DNA of 64,000 nt from CAVQKZ01 sp963837325 (GTDB taxonomy: Bacteria > Actinomycetota > Actinomycetes > Mycobacteriales > Jatrophihabitantaceae). Location: NCBI GenBank assembly GCA_963837325.1, contig CAWIMV010000002.1, positions 496,001 to 560,000 of the forward strand, read 5' to 3'. Both the position numbers and the translations under genes were made by a program. Below the pieces are notes generated by a model. It saw nothing but the letters and a program-made list of their open reading frames with translations. It did no database searches and had not been told where the DNA came from. This document shows, in pieces, positions 49,553 to 60,272 of this stretch (its first letter is position 1; each line of letters starts with the position of its first letter).

Positions 49553-50019
49553 CCTTGGCGACCGAGCCCGTCGCGGAACTGGGTGAAGACGGATTGGATC
49601 TCGCTCATGCTGCCCGCGTAGGCGTTGCTGAGCTCGCTCAGCAGGGCGGCACTGCGCTCGAGATCGATGTCCGAGCCGAGGTCGAGGTCGGCCAGCACCT
49701 CGGCCCGTTGGCGGTCGAGGTCGGCTCGGGCCTGCGCGGTGAGCTCGACGATCAGCGCGGCCAGATCCTGGGACGGCAGCCGCATCGCCTTCGGCTCCAG
49801 AACCAGCTCCGACAGGCCGGCGGCATTCGTATAGGCGGCTCGGACGTAACCGTCGTCGCTGCTCGCCCGGCCGACGAGGTCACGGACCTTGTCGCGGATC
49901 TCGCGGGTGCGCTCGGTGCGGGCCCGCATCTGCTTGATCAGCTCGGGTGATTCGGCGGCCGGGCCCAGTGCTCCGAGGTCGCGGAACGCCGAAAAGTCGG
50001 GGCTGCCCATGTCTGCCAT
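49549..50019 (-). CDS. YbaB/EbfC-like protein of the third type VII cluster
   Basis: A 156-aa protein: MADMGSPDFSAFRDLGALGP, then a helix ELIKQMRARTERTREIRDK and the beta part (ASSDDGYVRAAYTNAAGLSE), followed by long helices. It is a looser match to YbaB than the protein in the second cluster, but the order helix - hairpin - helix is the same. Start ATG at 50019 has GGGAG upstream. It is convergent with the WXG gene (shared CTAG 49549-49552). Role unknown; perhaps chaperone or regulator of the substrate pair. Confidence 0.62.
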   Translation of the reverse strand: MADMGSPDFSAFRDLGALGPAAESPELIKQMRARTERTREIRDKVRDLVGRASSDDGYVRAAYTNAAGLSELVLEPKAMRLPSQDLAALIVELTAQARADLDRQRAEVLADLDLGSDIDLERSAALLSELSNAYAGSMSEIQSVFTQFRDGLGRQG

Positions 50020-50106
50020 TTGCTCTCCCTGCGAGCCGAGCGCTCGCCCTACTCGGCGGCCGGATCTGCGCCAAACCCGTGATCTGCACCTACCGCTCAG
50101 CAGGAG

Positions 50107-50189
50107 TGGGCAAGGGGGGAGTTGAACCCCCACGTCCTTTCGGACACACGGACCTGAACCGTGCGCGTCTGCCATTCCGCCACTTGCCC
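50107..50189 (-). tRNA. tRNA-Leu (anticodon CAG)
   Basis: An 83-nt class II tRNA on the minus strand. The acceptor GGGCAAG pairs with CTTGCCC; the anticodon stem CACGG/CCGTG closes a loop TTCAGGT with anticodon CAG, reading CUG. The extra arm TGTCCGAAAGGACG has the leucine type. The T arm GGGGGTTCAACTCCCCC is intact. The CCA end is not encoded. It lies just upstream of and divergent from fhaA, where actinobacterial genomes commonly have a tRNA-Leu. Confidence 0.95.
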
Positions 50190-50345
50190 GGCGCCGAGCC
50201 ATCGCGGCACGGCTGATTGGCCAGCGGAAACGGTAGCACGGGCGAAAGACCGGATTGGCGGTCCCTCATGGGGGGCCCAGTAGACTCCTTCGGAGCGTGT
50301 GGGCGCCACACGTGCTGAAGCTATGCCACCCAGGGGGAGGTCGTC

Positions 50346-51311
50346 GTGAGCCTTGCGCAGCGCTTCGAACGCCGCCTCGAGGGTCTGGTCGGCGGAGCCT
50401 TCGCCCGCGTCTTCAAGGGGCAGGTCGAACCGGTGGAGATCGGGGCCGCGCTGCAACGCGAGGCCGCCGACAAGCGCAACGTCATGGGCAATGGCCAGGT
50501 CCTGGCCCCCAACCGCTACCGCGTGACGTTGTCGTCGTCCGACCACGAGCGACTGATCCCGTGGGAAGTGCAGCTGACGAGCTCACTGGCCGAACTGGTG
50601 CAGGAGTACCTCGACGAGAACCGTTGGAGCACGATCGGCGACATCGAGGTCTACCTCGCGTGCGACGAGGCATTGCACACCGGCGTCTTCGGGGTGGCCT
50701 CACGCATGGAACCGAAGGCACCGCCGCGGCGTCGCCCGCACGATTCGATGTCGCTGCCGGTCGTTCCCGGCGTGCCGCTCGGTCAGTACTCCCAGCAGTA
50801 CGCGCCCGGCGCGAGCGCGTATGCGCCGGCCCCGACCCCGTACTCCCCCGCCCCGGCCGGTTACGCGCCGCCGGTATCCCCGCCTCCGGCGTCCGCGCCG
50901 CCGGCACATCAGCCGATGCCCCAGCCTGCACCGGCCGTCCCGGAACCGGCCCAGCACGTGCCGCAGTACCAACCGGTCGCACCGACGCCGGCTTCGGCGC
51001 CTCCGGGTGTCCCGGGCCTGCGCCGGCCGCCTTCAGTCGTCGTCGACCAGACCAACCAACGTTTCGAACTGCGCGTCGGCAGCAACGTCGTCGGACGGGG
51101 CACCGACGCCGACCTTCAACTACTCGATCAAGGCATCTCGCGCCGACATCTCGACATCCAGTACGACGGCAATTTCGCCACCGCGTACGACCTCGGCTCG
51201 ACCAACGGGACAACCGTGAACGGCCACGAGGTCGGCAGTCAGCTGCTTCGTCACGGGGACGTCCTGCGGGTTGGGCACACGAGGCTCGTGTTCCACCAGG
51301 ACCAGGTGTGA
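50346..51311 (+). CDS. fhaA: FHA-domain protein FhaA
   Basis: A 321-aa cytoplasmic protein: an N-terminal DUF3662 domain (about 1-115, LAQRFERRLEGLVGGAFARV), a Pro/Ala/Tyr-rich disordered linker (about 130-225), and a C-terminal FHA domain (about 240-318, VVGRGTDADLQLLDQGISRR, then DLGSTNGTTVNGHEV) recognising phosphothreonine. In mycobacteria FhaA binds phosphorylated PknB/MviN and regulates peptidoglycan precursor export. GTG at 50346 follows GGGGGAGG. It opens the operon. Confidence 0.95.
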   Translation: MSLAQRFERRLEGLVGGAFARVFKGQVEPVEIGAALQREAADKRNVMGNGQVLAPNRYRVTLSSSDHERLIPWEVQLTSSLAELVQEYLDENRWSTIGDIEVYLACDEALHTGVFGVASRMEPKAPPRRRPHDSMSLPVVPGVPLGQYSQQYAPGASAYAPAPTPYSPAPAGYAPPVSPPPASAPPAHQPMPQPAPAVPEPAQHVPQYQPVAPTPASAPPGVPGLRRPPSVVVDQTNQRFELRVGSNVVGRGTDADLQLLDQGISRRHLDIQYDGNFATAYDLGSTNGTTVNGHEVGSQLLRHGDVLRVGHTRLVFHQDQV

Positions 51312-51318
51312 CGGTGGC

Positions 51319-51798
51319 ATGAATTCGGCCCTAGCCCTGCAATTGATGCGGTTCGGCTTCCTGGCGCTGCTGTGGGTATTCGTATTCGCCTCGATGCGGG
51401 TGATCCGAAGTGATCTGCGCACCAGCGGACAGCCCCGGGTCTCGACGCCGCCACCGGCGCGCCGCCGCGGCGGCCGAGCGGCGTCGCCGAGCGCGCCGTC
51501 CGGACCGCGAGAGCCTAGCCACCTGCTCGTGACCGGCGGCGATCTCATGGGCACTCGCATCAGCCTCACCGGCGCATCGGTGCTGATCGGGCGGGCCACC
51601 GACTCCACCCTCGTGCTCACCGACGACTACGCCAGTACCCGGCACGCCCGGATCAGCCTGCAGGACGGGCGGTGGGTGGCCGAGGACCTCGGTTCGACCA
51701 ACGGCACCTACCTCGGTCAGCGCAAGATCGACGGACCGGTGCCGATGGACATGGGCGTTCCCTTGCGCATCGGCAAGACGGTGCTGGAGCTGCGGTAG
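51319..51798 (+). CDS. fhaB: FHA-domain membrane protein FhaB/FipA
   Basis: A 159-aa protein: an N-terminal transmembrane helix (LQLMRFGFLALLWVFVFASM), a basic Pro/Arg linker (about 35-70) and an FHA domain (about 75-155, LIGRATDSTLVLTDDYASTR, then DLGSTNGTYLGQRK). It docks phosphorylated division proteins at the membrane; in mycobacteria it links FtsZ and FtsQ. ATG at 51319 is chosen over an upstream extension inside fhaA. Its TAG overlaps the PstP GTG by one base. Confidence 0.94.
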   Translation: MNSALALQLMRFGFLALLWVFVFASMRVIRSDLRTSGQPRVSTPPPARRRGGRAASPSAPSGPREPSHLLVTGGDLMGTRISLTGASVLIGRATDSTLVLTDDYASTRHARISLQDGRWVAEDLGSTNGTYLGQRKIDGPVPMDMGVPLRIGKTVLELR

Positions 51799-53183
51799 TG
51801 GCGCTGATACTGCACTACGCGGTGCGCTCGGACCTCGGTCTCGTGCGTTCCAACAACGAGGACTCGGTTTACGCCGGTCCGCGCCTGCTCGCGATCGCCG
51901 ACGGGATGGGCGGGCACGCCGCCGGCGAGGTGGCCAGCAAGATCGTCATCGGCGCGCTGGAGGGCCTGGACGAAGACCGGCCGGTCGGTGACCTGATGGG
52001 CGCGCTGCGCAATGCCGTCCTCGAGGCGAACCAACGAATCGCCGAGGCCGTCCAGAACAGCAAGGAACTCGAGGGCATGGGCACCACGCTCACCGCCTTG
52101 CGCTTCTCCGGCTCGCAAGTCGGGTTGGTGCACGTCGGCGACTCGCGCGGCTACATGATGCGGGGTGACCAGCTGTCCCAGCTCACCCACGACGACACCT
52201 ACGTTCAGTACCTCGTCGACTCCGGCAAGCTCACGCCCGACGAGGCCAAAGAGCACCCGCGCAAGTCGGTCATCCTTCGGGCCCTGCTCGGCACCGAGGT
52301 CGAGCCGGACGTGTCGATCCGCGAGGCCCGCGCCGGCGATCGCTACCTGTTGTGCACGGACGGTCTCTCCGACGTGGTGACGGCCGAGACGATCCTGGAG
52401 ACCCTGCGTATCCCCGACGCGCAGGAGAGTGCCGACCGGTTGGTGGAGCTCGCGCTGCGCGGCGGCGGTCCCGACAACGTCACGGTCATCGTCGCCGACG
52501 TCGTCAATGCCGGCGTCGGCGACCAGATCGACGACGTGCCGGTCATCGCCGGCGCGTTCGTCGACCCGGCTGCGGCCGACGTGCCCGGTTCCGACAGCGC
52601 GGCGGAGCGGGCCGCCCGGATGTCGCGCCCGGCGGCCGACGACGAGCCGCCCGCGCCGGAGAAGCCAGCGCGGCGTCGGCGGCCGTGGCGGACCCTGCTG
52701 ATCGTCGCCGGCGTGCTCGGGTTCGTCATCGCCGGTCTGGCCGTCGGTTATCGGGTCACCCAGGCGTACTACTTCGTCGGACGCGACGGCAGCGAGGTGG
52801 CGATCTTCCGGGGCGTCAACACCCAGTTCGGACCGCTGAAGTTCTTCAACGTCCACAAGAACACCGACTTGGCAATGGACGATCTGCAGCCGGCGGTGCG
52901 CTCCCAGGTGGACTCCGGGATCAACGCACACAACGAGGGCGACGCGGAACAGATCGTGTCCAGGCTGCACGACGAGCTGCTGCCGCTGTGCCCGCCGCCC
53001 ACGCCACCGGCAACAGCCACGCCGACGCCCACACACTCGGCGAGCAAGCCCCGCAGCTCGGCGCACAGAGCGCCGAAGACGCGGACGAGAACCACCCCTA
53101 AGCCGACGCCCACGCCCACGATCACGCCGACGCCGGCGCCGACATTGACGCCCATCCCCAACTTCGAATGCCGGCGGGCGTGA
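51798..53183 (+). CDS. pstP: PP2C-type Ser/Thr phosphatase PstP
   Basis: A 461-aa membrane phosphatase: PPM catalytic domain (about 1-235) with metal Asp residues in RSNNEDSV and LAIADGMGGHAAGEV, and GGGPDNVTVIVADV near 225. The juxtamembrane Arg/Pro linker precedes a transmembrane helix (TLLIVAGVLGFVIAGLAVGY). The ~150-residue external part ends in an unusual Thr/Pro-rich tail (about 405-455). It reverses PknB phosphorylation of division and wall-synthesis proteins. GTG start overlaps the fhaB stop; its stop overlaps the RodA start (TGATG). Confidence 0.95.
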   Translation: MALILHYAVRSDLGLVRSNNEDSVYAGPRLLAIADGMGGHAAGEVASKIVIGALEGLDEDRPVGDLMGALRNAVLEANQRIAEAVQNSKELEGMGTTLTALRFSGSQVGLVHVGDSRGYMMRGDQLSQLTHDDTYVQYLVDSGKLTPDEAKEHPRKSVILRALLGTEVEPDVSIREARAGDRYLLCTDGLSDVVTAETILETLRIPDAQESADRLVELALRGGGPDNVTVIVADVVNAGVGDQIDDVPVIAGAFVDPAAADVPGSDSAAERAARMSRPAADDEPPAPEKPARRRRPWRTLLIVAGVLGFVIAGLAVGYRVTQAYYFVGRDGSEVAIFRGVNTQFGPLKFFNVHKNTDLAMDDLQPAVRSQVDSGINAHNEGDAEQIVSRLHDELLPLCPPPTPPATATPTPTHSASKPRSSAHRAPKTRTRTTPKPTPTPTITPTPAPTLTPIPNFECRRA

Positions 53184-54583
53184 TGAGCGCGACGACCAGC
53201 GCGCGATTGCGCGTCCCGACCCGGCGCAACGCCGAACTCGTCATGCTCGCCTTCGCCGTCCTGATCGTCGTCGCGGCCGAGGCAGCCGGGGAGGCGACCC
53301 GCGACGGGCACATCTCCTCGCGGCTGCTCACCTACGCCGCCGTGCCAGTGGTCATCGGACTGATCACGCACCTCGTCATCCGCAAGGTCGCGCCCTACGC
53401 CGACCCGCTGCTGTTGCCCATCGTGGTGCTGCTCAACGGCCTCGGGCTGGTGATGATCCATCGGCTCGATCTCGGCCTCAAGCAGCAAGCGGCGGAAGGC
53501 GGCGCTTCCTACGACGGTGCCGCGGCCCCGACCCAGGTCGTTTGGACCGCGATGGGTGTGGCGCTGTTCGTGGTGCTGCTGCTGGTGGTGCGCGATCACC
53601 GCACCCTTCAGCGCTACGCCTACACGCTCGCACTCATCGGCGTCTTCTTCCTCGTGCTGCCCGCGGTCCTGCCGGCCCGGTTCAGCGAGGTGAACGGGGC
53701 CCGCATCTGGATCCGGGTGGCCGGGTTTTCGTTGCAGCCCGGCGAATTCGCGAAGATCCTGCTGACCATCTTCGGGGCGTCCTACCTCGTGGCCAAGCGT
53801 GACGTGCTCGCCTTGGCCGGCAAGCGCTTCCTCGGCATCGACTTCCCGCGGGGGCGGGACTTCGGCCCGCTGCTGGCCGCCTGGCTCGTCTGTATCGGTG
53901 TGCTCGTGCGCGGGCACGACCTGGGCACCTCGTTGATGTTCTTCGGCCTGTTCGTCGTCCTGCTCTACGTCGCCACCGAGCGGGCCAGCTGGGTGATCGT
54001 CGGCGTGCTGCTATTTGCCGGCGGCGCCTACCTCTCCTATCAGGTCTTCGGCAACGTCCAGACCCGCGTGGGCGTCTGGCTGCACCCGTTCGCGACAGCG
54101 CACGTCGACGACGGCTTCCAGTTGCGCCAGTCGCTGTTCGGGCTGGGCACCGGCGGCATCTTCGGCGCGGGTCTGGGCGCCGGGCATCCGGAGCTTGTTC
54201 CGCTGCCGGCCACGGACTTCATCATCTCCTCATTCGGCGAGGAGATCGGGCTGTTCGGCCTGGTTGGGCTGCTCATGCTCTACGCCCTGTTCGTCGCGCG
54301 GGGGTTGGCCGCCGGCTTGGCCGTGCGCGATGCGTTCGGCAAGTTGCTGGCGACCGGGCTGGCCTTCCTGGTGGCCCTGCAACTGTTCGTGGTGGTCGCG
54401 GGTGTCACCAGGCTGCTGCCCGAGACCGGGCTGACAACACCGTTCCTGTCCTACGGCGGTTCGTCCCTGCTCGCGAACTACGCCTTGCTCGCGCTGCTCG
54501 TGCGGGTCTCCGACGCCGCTCGGCGACCCGCGAACACACCGCCGACCAAGGCCGCGGCCGAGCCAGAGGCGGTGCCGGCATGA
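53183..54583 (+). CDS. rodA: FtsW/RodA/SpoVE-family peptidoglycan glycosyltransferase
   Basis: A 466-aa SEDS protein with about 12 transmembrane helices. RIWIRVAGFSLQPGEFAKIL and ATDFIISSFGEEIGLFGLVG are signature segments, the latter with the catalytic-site acidic residues, and VTRLLPETGLTTPFLSYGGS is the terminal signature. With PbpA it polymerises glycan strands at the inner membrane. Start ATG at 53183 overlaps the pstP stop by one base; an earlier in-frame ATG at 53168 is less likely. Its stop overlaps pbpA (ATGA). Confidence 0.95.
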   Translation: MSATTSARLRVPTRRNAELVMLAFAVLIVVAAEAAGEATRDGHISSRLLTYAAVPVVIGLITHLVIRKVAPYADPLLLPIVVLLNGLGLVMIHRLDLGLKQQAAEGGASYDGAAAPTQVVWTAMGVALFVVLLLVVRDHRTLQRYAYTLALIGVFFLVLPAVLPARFSEVNGARIWIRVAGFSLQPGEFAKILLTIFGASYLVAKRDVLALAGKRFLGIDFPRGRDFGPLLAAWLVCIGVLVRGHDLGTSLMFFGLFVVLLYVATERASWVIVGVLLFAGGAYLSYQVFGNVQTRVGVWLHPFATAHVDDGFQLRQSLFGLGTGGIFGAGLGAGHPELVPLPATDFIISSFGEEIGLFGLVGLLMLYALFVARGLAAGLAVRDAFGKLLATGLAFLVALQLFVVVAGVTRLLPETGLTTPFLSYGGSSLLANYALLALLVRVSDAARRPANTPPTKAAAEPEAVPA

Positions 54584-56193
54584 ACCGCCCGATCCGCAAG
54601 GTCGCCGTCGCGCTGCTCGTGCTGCTTGCGGCGATGTTCGTGAACCTGAACTTCGTCCAGGTCGTGAAGGGCAGCGACTACCGCAACGATCCCGACAACA
54701 AGCGGGTGCTGCTGGCCGAGTACTCGAACCCGCGCGGGCAGCTCATCGTGCAGGGTACGGCTGTCGCCGCGTCCCGGGCGACGCCGGACGAGCTCAAGTA
54801 TCTGCGCACCTACCCGAAGGGCCCGGAGTACGCCGCGGTCACCGGCTACTACTCGTTCATCTATGGCACCAGCGCGATGGAGAATGCCGAGAACAGCGTG
54901 CTTTCCGGCGACGACCCGCGGCTGTTCGGCTCGCAACTGGCTGACCTGTTCACCGGACGGAATCCGCGCGGCGGCAGCGTGGAGCTGACGCTGAACAAGG
55001 CGGCGCAGGCGGCGGCGTATCAGGCGATGAAGAATCCGAATGGCACATTCCGCCGCGGTGCGGTGGTCGCGTTGGATCCGAGCACGGGCGCGGTGCTGGC
55101 GGTGGTCTCGACGCCGTCGTACGACCCCAACCGGCTCAGCTCGCACGACGCCGACAAGATCGACGCCTATTACCAGTCACTGCAGCCCAAGTCGGGCGAG
55201 CAGAATCCGCCCAACCCCATGCTGAACCGGGCCTTCAACCAGCTGTACGCGCCGGGCTCGGTGTTCAAGGTGATCGATTCTGCGGCCGCGTTGAAGCTCG
55301 GCGTCAAGCCGAATCAGTCGATCGCGGCCCCGAATGCCTACTGGCCGTTCGAGCCGAAGCGCACCGACAAGTGCCCGGCCAACCACCAAGCCGCGTGCGT
55401 GGAGAACTTCGAGGGCGAGACCTGCCAGAACGGCACCACGGCGACGTTGGCGTTCGCGCTGGCCAAATCGTGCAACACCGCGTTCGCCGCGCTGGCTGTC
55501 GGCAAGCTCAAAGGCAAGGCGATCAAAGACGAAGCGGCCCTGTTCGGTTTCGACGGCCCGCAGCTCGAAACCCCGCTCGGCGTGACTCGCTCCACGGTCG
55601 GCTCCGCGGCTGATCTGTCCGACCCCGCTGCATTGGCCCAGACGTCGTTCGGCCAGCGCGACGTGCGCATGACGCCGTTGCAGGGCGCGATGATCTCGGC
55701 CGCCGTCGCCAACCAGGGCACATTGATGCAGCCCTACCTCGTGAAGAAGGAACTCGGCCCGAACCTCTCGGTCCTCAAAGAGACCCAGCCCAAGGAGCTC
55801 AGCCAGGTCATCGACCCCACGCTCGACGGCGACCTCCAGGAGTTGATGCGCGGGGTCGTGGTCAACCCCGAAGGAACCGGCGCGCCGGCCAACATCACCG
55901 ACATCCCCGGCGTCACCGTCGGCGGCAAGACCGGCACGGCCGACACCGGGTTCTGCCAGGTCGGCAGCAAGGTGGGCCCGTGCAGCGACGACGCGTTCCA
56001 GAACGGGACGCCAACCCCGCCGCACGCCTGGTTCTCCGGCTTCGCCCTGCAGAACGGTGACCCGAAGATCGCGGTCGCCGTGATCATCGAGAACGGCGGA
56101 GTGAACGGCAATGAGACCACCGGCGGTCTCGCCGCCGCCCCGGTGGCTAAGCAGGTCATGGAGGCCTACCTCAAATCCGGCGGAGGACGTTGA
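54580..56193 (+). CDS. pbpA: Class B penicillin-binding protein PbpA
   Basis: A 537-aa bitopic transpeptidase: an N-terminal anchor (VAVALLVLLAAMFVNLNFVQ), a non-catalytic dimerisation part (about 30-150) and a transpeptidase domain. Active-site motifs are SVFK (Ser227, Lys230), SCN (Ser297-Asn299) and KTG (Lys450 in GGKTGTADTG). It cross-links peptidoglycan with RodA. The start overlaps rodA by four bases; the stop overlaps a 28-codon ORF (TGATG). It is complete and normal in length. Confidence 0.95.
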   Translation: MNRPIRKVAVALLVLLAAMFVNLNFVQVVKGSDYRNDPDNKRVLLAEYSNPRGQLIVQGTAVAASRATPDELKYLRTYPKGPEYAAVTGYYSFIYGTSAMENAENSVLSGDDPRLFGSQLADLFTGRNPRGGSVELTLNKAAQAAAYQAMKNPNGTFRRGAVVALDPSTGAVLAVVSTPSYDPNRLSSHDADKIDAYYQSLQPKSGEQNPPNPMLNRAFNQLYAPGSVFKVIDSAAALKLGVKPNQSIAAPNAYWPFEPKRTDKCPANHQAACVENFEGETCQNGTTATLAFALAKSCNTAFAALAVGKLKGKAIKDEAALFGFDGPQLETPLGVTRSTVGSAADLSDPAALAQTSFGQRDVRMTPLQGAMISAAVANQGTLMQPYLVKKELGPNLSVLKETQPKELSQVIDPTLDGDLQELMRGVVVNPEGTGAPANITDIPGVTVGGKTGTADTGFCQVGSKVGPCSDDAFQNGTPTPPHAWFSGFALQNGDPKIAVAVIIENGGVNGNETTGGLAAAPVAKQVMEAYLKSGGGR

Positions 56194-56275
56194 TGACTGT
56201 CACCACCGAGATCCCCGACTCGGCAACCCTGGTAGGTCACGCTAACCACATGCGCGCTAGAAAGACGGACCAACT

Positions 56276-56279
<4 letters not shown>
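56193..56279 (+). CDS. 28-codon micro-ORF coupling pbpA and pknB
   Basis: ATG at 56193 overlaps the pbpA stop (TGATG), with GGAGG at 56182-56186 correctly spaced. It reads MTVTTEIPDSATLVGHANHM then RARKTDQL and stops at 56279, its TGA overlapping the pknB ATG (ATGA). Without it the 82-bp gap would be the only uncoupled junction from fhaB to pknB. It occupies the place of pknA in mycobacteria. The first 14 codons are GC3-rich like a normal gene, the rest less so, so it may be a translated coupling peptide or the fused ends of a deleted pknA. Neither reading is proven. Confidence 0.5.
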
Positions 56280-58087
<1,808 letters not shown>

Positions 58088-58102
58088 GCGAGCCGATGCG
58101 TT

Positions 58103-59503
58103 TCAGGCCGGTGGACCGGCGGGCAGGATGACGGTCGCCTGCAGGCCGCTGCCGCCGTCGGGACGGGTGGTGAGCCGCACCGTGCCGCCGTGTGCGCGCA
58201 CTAGGTCCCGCACGATCGACAGGCCGAGTCCGGTGCCACCGGATTCCCGTGAGCGGGAGGCATGCAGGCGGTAGAAGCGGTCGAAGACGCGCTCGCGCTC
58301 GGTGGCCGGGATGCCGGCTCCGTCGTCGGTGACCCGCACGGTCACGATGGGCCGAGCGGCCAGCGTTCCCGTCTCCAGCGCGATCGACACCTCGCTGCGG
58401 GCGTGCCGCACGGCGTTGTCGAGCAGGTTGACCACGACGCGGCGCAGCCCGTCGGGGTCGCCGATGATGGTTGCCGGGCTCGACGCGGCCACCGTCACCG
58501 GGACCCGCGCGTGGAGGTAGCCGGCGGCCACGGCCTCGATGAGTTCTTCCATCGCGACCGGTTCGGTCCGGCGCATGGTGCCACCAGCCTCGTCCTGGCG
58601 GGCCAGGGCGAGTAGGTCGTCAACCAGTCGGTCGAGGCGGCCGACGTCGACGAGCACCTCATCGACGAGTGTGGGCAGGTCTTCTTCGGGACCGAGCCGT
58701 TGCGCCACCTCCAGTTGCACCCGCAGCGACGCGAGCGGGGAACGCAGCTCGTGGGCCGCGTCCCCGACGAACGTGCGCTGGCGCTTGGTGGCGGCGTCGA
58801 TCCGGTCGAGCATCGCGTTGAGGGTGACGGCGAGGCGATGGATCTCATCCTGCGCGCTGGAGACCGGCAGCCGCTGATCAGCCAGGCCCGCAGCGGTGAT
58901 CTCGGCCGCGCCGTGGCGCAGCTCGGCCACCGGACGCAGGGTGAGCGCGACGACGGTGTACGTGGCCACGGCCATGAGCAGCACGGCAAGCGGGCTACCG
59001 ATCAGCGCAACCCGGCTCAGGATGCGCACACTGTCGTCGATCTGCTTGAGGTCGGTTGCGGCCAGTACGGTCTGCGAGGCGACGGCGGTCCCGAGCACCC
59101 GCAGCCGGGCGTCGGACGTGGGGCTGTCGATCTCCAGCCGAGCTCCGTCGCGGACCCGACGGAGCTGATCGGCGGTCAGCAAGCCAACGAACCGGTCGGC
59201 CCCGGGCGAGGCAGCGACGACATGATCGCCCGCGTCGACGACCTGGACCTCGAGCACACCGCCCGTGGTGGGGATCACGGTCGTGGATTGCTTGCCGTTG
59301 CGGATCTGTTGGGCGATGTCGTTGGTGCTCTGCTTCGCCGACGTGTCCAGCACCCGCAGCAGGGCCTCGCGCTGCAGGATCAGCACCAAGATCGCACCGG
59401 TGGCCACGGCGAAGCTGAACAGGGCGGTGGCGAGCAGGGTGAGCCGCGCTCGCAGCGACTGCCGCGCCCACCAGCGCAGTGGCCAACTGCGCCGCAGCCT
59501 CAC
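58103..59503 (-). CDS. Sensor histidine kinase
   Basis: A 466-aa membrane kinase: transmembrane helix 1 at about 20-45 (LTLLATALFSFAVATGAILV), an extracytoplasmic sensor (about 46-160), helix 2 at about 165-187 (VALIGSPLAVLLMAVATYTV), a HAMP linker, the H-box GDAAHELRSPLASLRVQLE, N-box VVNLLDNAVRHAR, and G1/G2 VRVTDDGAGI and GGTGLGLSIVRDL. It autophosphorylates on the H-box His and passes phosphate to the regulator encoded upstream, with which it overlaps by four bases. The signal is unknown. Confidence 0.94.
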   Translation of the reverse strand: MRLRRSWPLRWWARQSLRARLTLLATALFSFAVATGAILVLILQREALLRVLDTSAKQSTNDIAQQIRNGKQSTTVIPTTGGVLEVQVVDAGDHVVAASPGADRFVGLLTADQLRRVRDGARLEIDSPTSDARLRVLGTAVASQTVLAATDLKQIDDSVRILSRVALIGSPLAVLLMAVATYTVVALTLRPVAELRHGAAEITAAGLADQRLPVSSAQDEIHRLAVTLNAMLDRIDAATKRQRTFVGDAAHELRSPLASLRVQLEVAQRLGPEEDLPTLVDEVLVDVGRLDRLVDDLLALARQDEAGGTMRRTEPVAMEELIEAVAAGYLHARVPVTVAASSPATIIGDPDGLRRVVVNLLDNAVRHARSEVSIALETGTLAARPIVTVRVTDDGAGIPATERERVFDRFYRLHASRSRESGGTGLGLSIVRDLVRAHGGTVRLTTRPDGGSGLQATVILPAGPPA

Positions 59504-60177
59504 CGGGATTCAGCAGTGAGCCGGTAGCCGGCCCCGCGGACGGTTTGCACGCTCTGTCGCCCGAACGGGGTGTCGATCTTGCGCCGGAGGTAACCGACGT
59601 ACACCTCGACGACGTTGGCGTCGCCCTCGTAGTTGGCGTCCCACACGTGGTGCAGGATGTCGGCCTTGCTAACCGCGTCACCCGCGCGCCGCATCAGAAA
59701 CTCCAGCAGCGAGAACTCCCGCGGGGTCAGGTCGATCGAGGTGTCGGCCCTGGTGACGGTGTGCGCGGCCGGGTCCAGGACGAGATCGTCGACGGTCAAC
59801 GACGCCGGTCGCGGAGTGACGCCGCGGCGCAACAGCGCGCGGATCCGAGCCAGCAGCACGACGAACGAGAACGGCTTGGTGAGGTAGTCATCGGCGCCGA
59901 GGTCGAGAGCGTCGGCCTCGTCGTACTCGCCGTCCTTGGCGGTCAGCATGAGGATCGGGACCCAATTCTCCGCCCCGCGGAGCGCCTCGATGATCCGGTA
60001 ACCGGACAGGCCGGGCAGCATGATGTCGAGGATGACGGCGTCGTACGTCGTCTCCTGGGCCGCGTGCAGCCCGTCGGGGCCGGTATGGGCGAGGTCCACG
60101 GTGAAGCCTTCACCGGCCAGGCCGCGTTGCAGTGCCGAAGCCAGCCGGACCTCGTCCTCGACGATCAACAATCGCAC
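59500..60177 (-). CDS. OmpR-family response regulator
   Basis: A 225-aa regulator: receiver domain (Asp8, phosphoacceptor Asp51 in VILDIMLPGLSGY, Lys101 in LTKPF) and winged-helix DNA-binding domain (about 128-222, LTPREFSLLEFLMRRAGDAV, VYVGYLRRKIDTPFG, VRGAGYRL). With the downstream kinase it forms a two-component system. The perfect inverted repeat at 60250-60271 between it and the divergent LolA-like/ABC operon is a candidate binding site. The ATG is at 60177. Confidence 0.95.
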   Translation of the reverse strand: MRLLIVEDEVRLASALQRGLAGEGFTVDLAHTGPDGLHAAQETTYDAVILDIMLPGLSGYRIIEALRGAENWVPILMLTAKDGEYDEADALDLGADDYLTKPFSFVVLLARIRALLRRGVTPRPASLTVDDLVLDPAAHTVTRADTSIDLTPREFSLLEFLMRRAGDAVSKADILHHVWDANYEGDANVVEVYVGYLRRKIDTPFGRQSVQTVRGAGYRLTAESR

Positions 60178-60249
60178 GGCTAGTTCTCCTCGGATCCAAC
60201 GCTCGCCGGTACCAGCATGCAGCCTGCACCTGAGGGCGATCCTAGATCG

Positions 60250-60271
60250 GTGACCGGCTCAGCCCGGTCAC
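60250..60271. promoter_or_regulatory. Perfect inverted repeat, candidate operator between regulator and transporter operon
   Basis: GTGACCGG (60250-60257) and CCGGTCAC (60264-60271) are separated by six bases and end one base before the GTG at 60273. It lies within the 95-bp gap between the divergent response-regulator and LolA-like genes. The half-site length suits a dimeric transcription factor, perhaps the adjacent regulator. Alternatively it could fold at the ribosome-binding site. Confidence 0.45.
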
Positions 60272-60272
60272 A

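Noticed and set aside
50107..50189. Integrase attachment site in tRNA-Leu
   Set aside because: No integrase, no second copy of the tRNA 3' end within the window.
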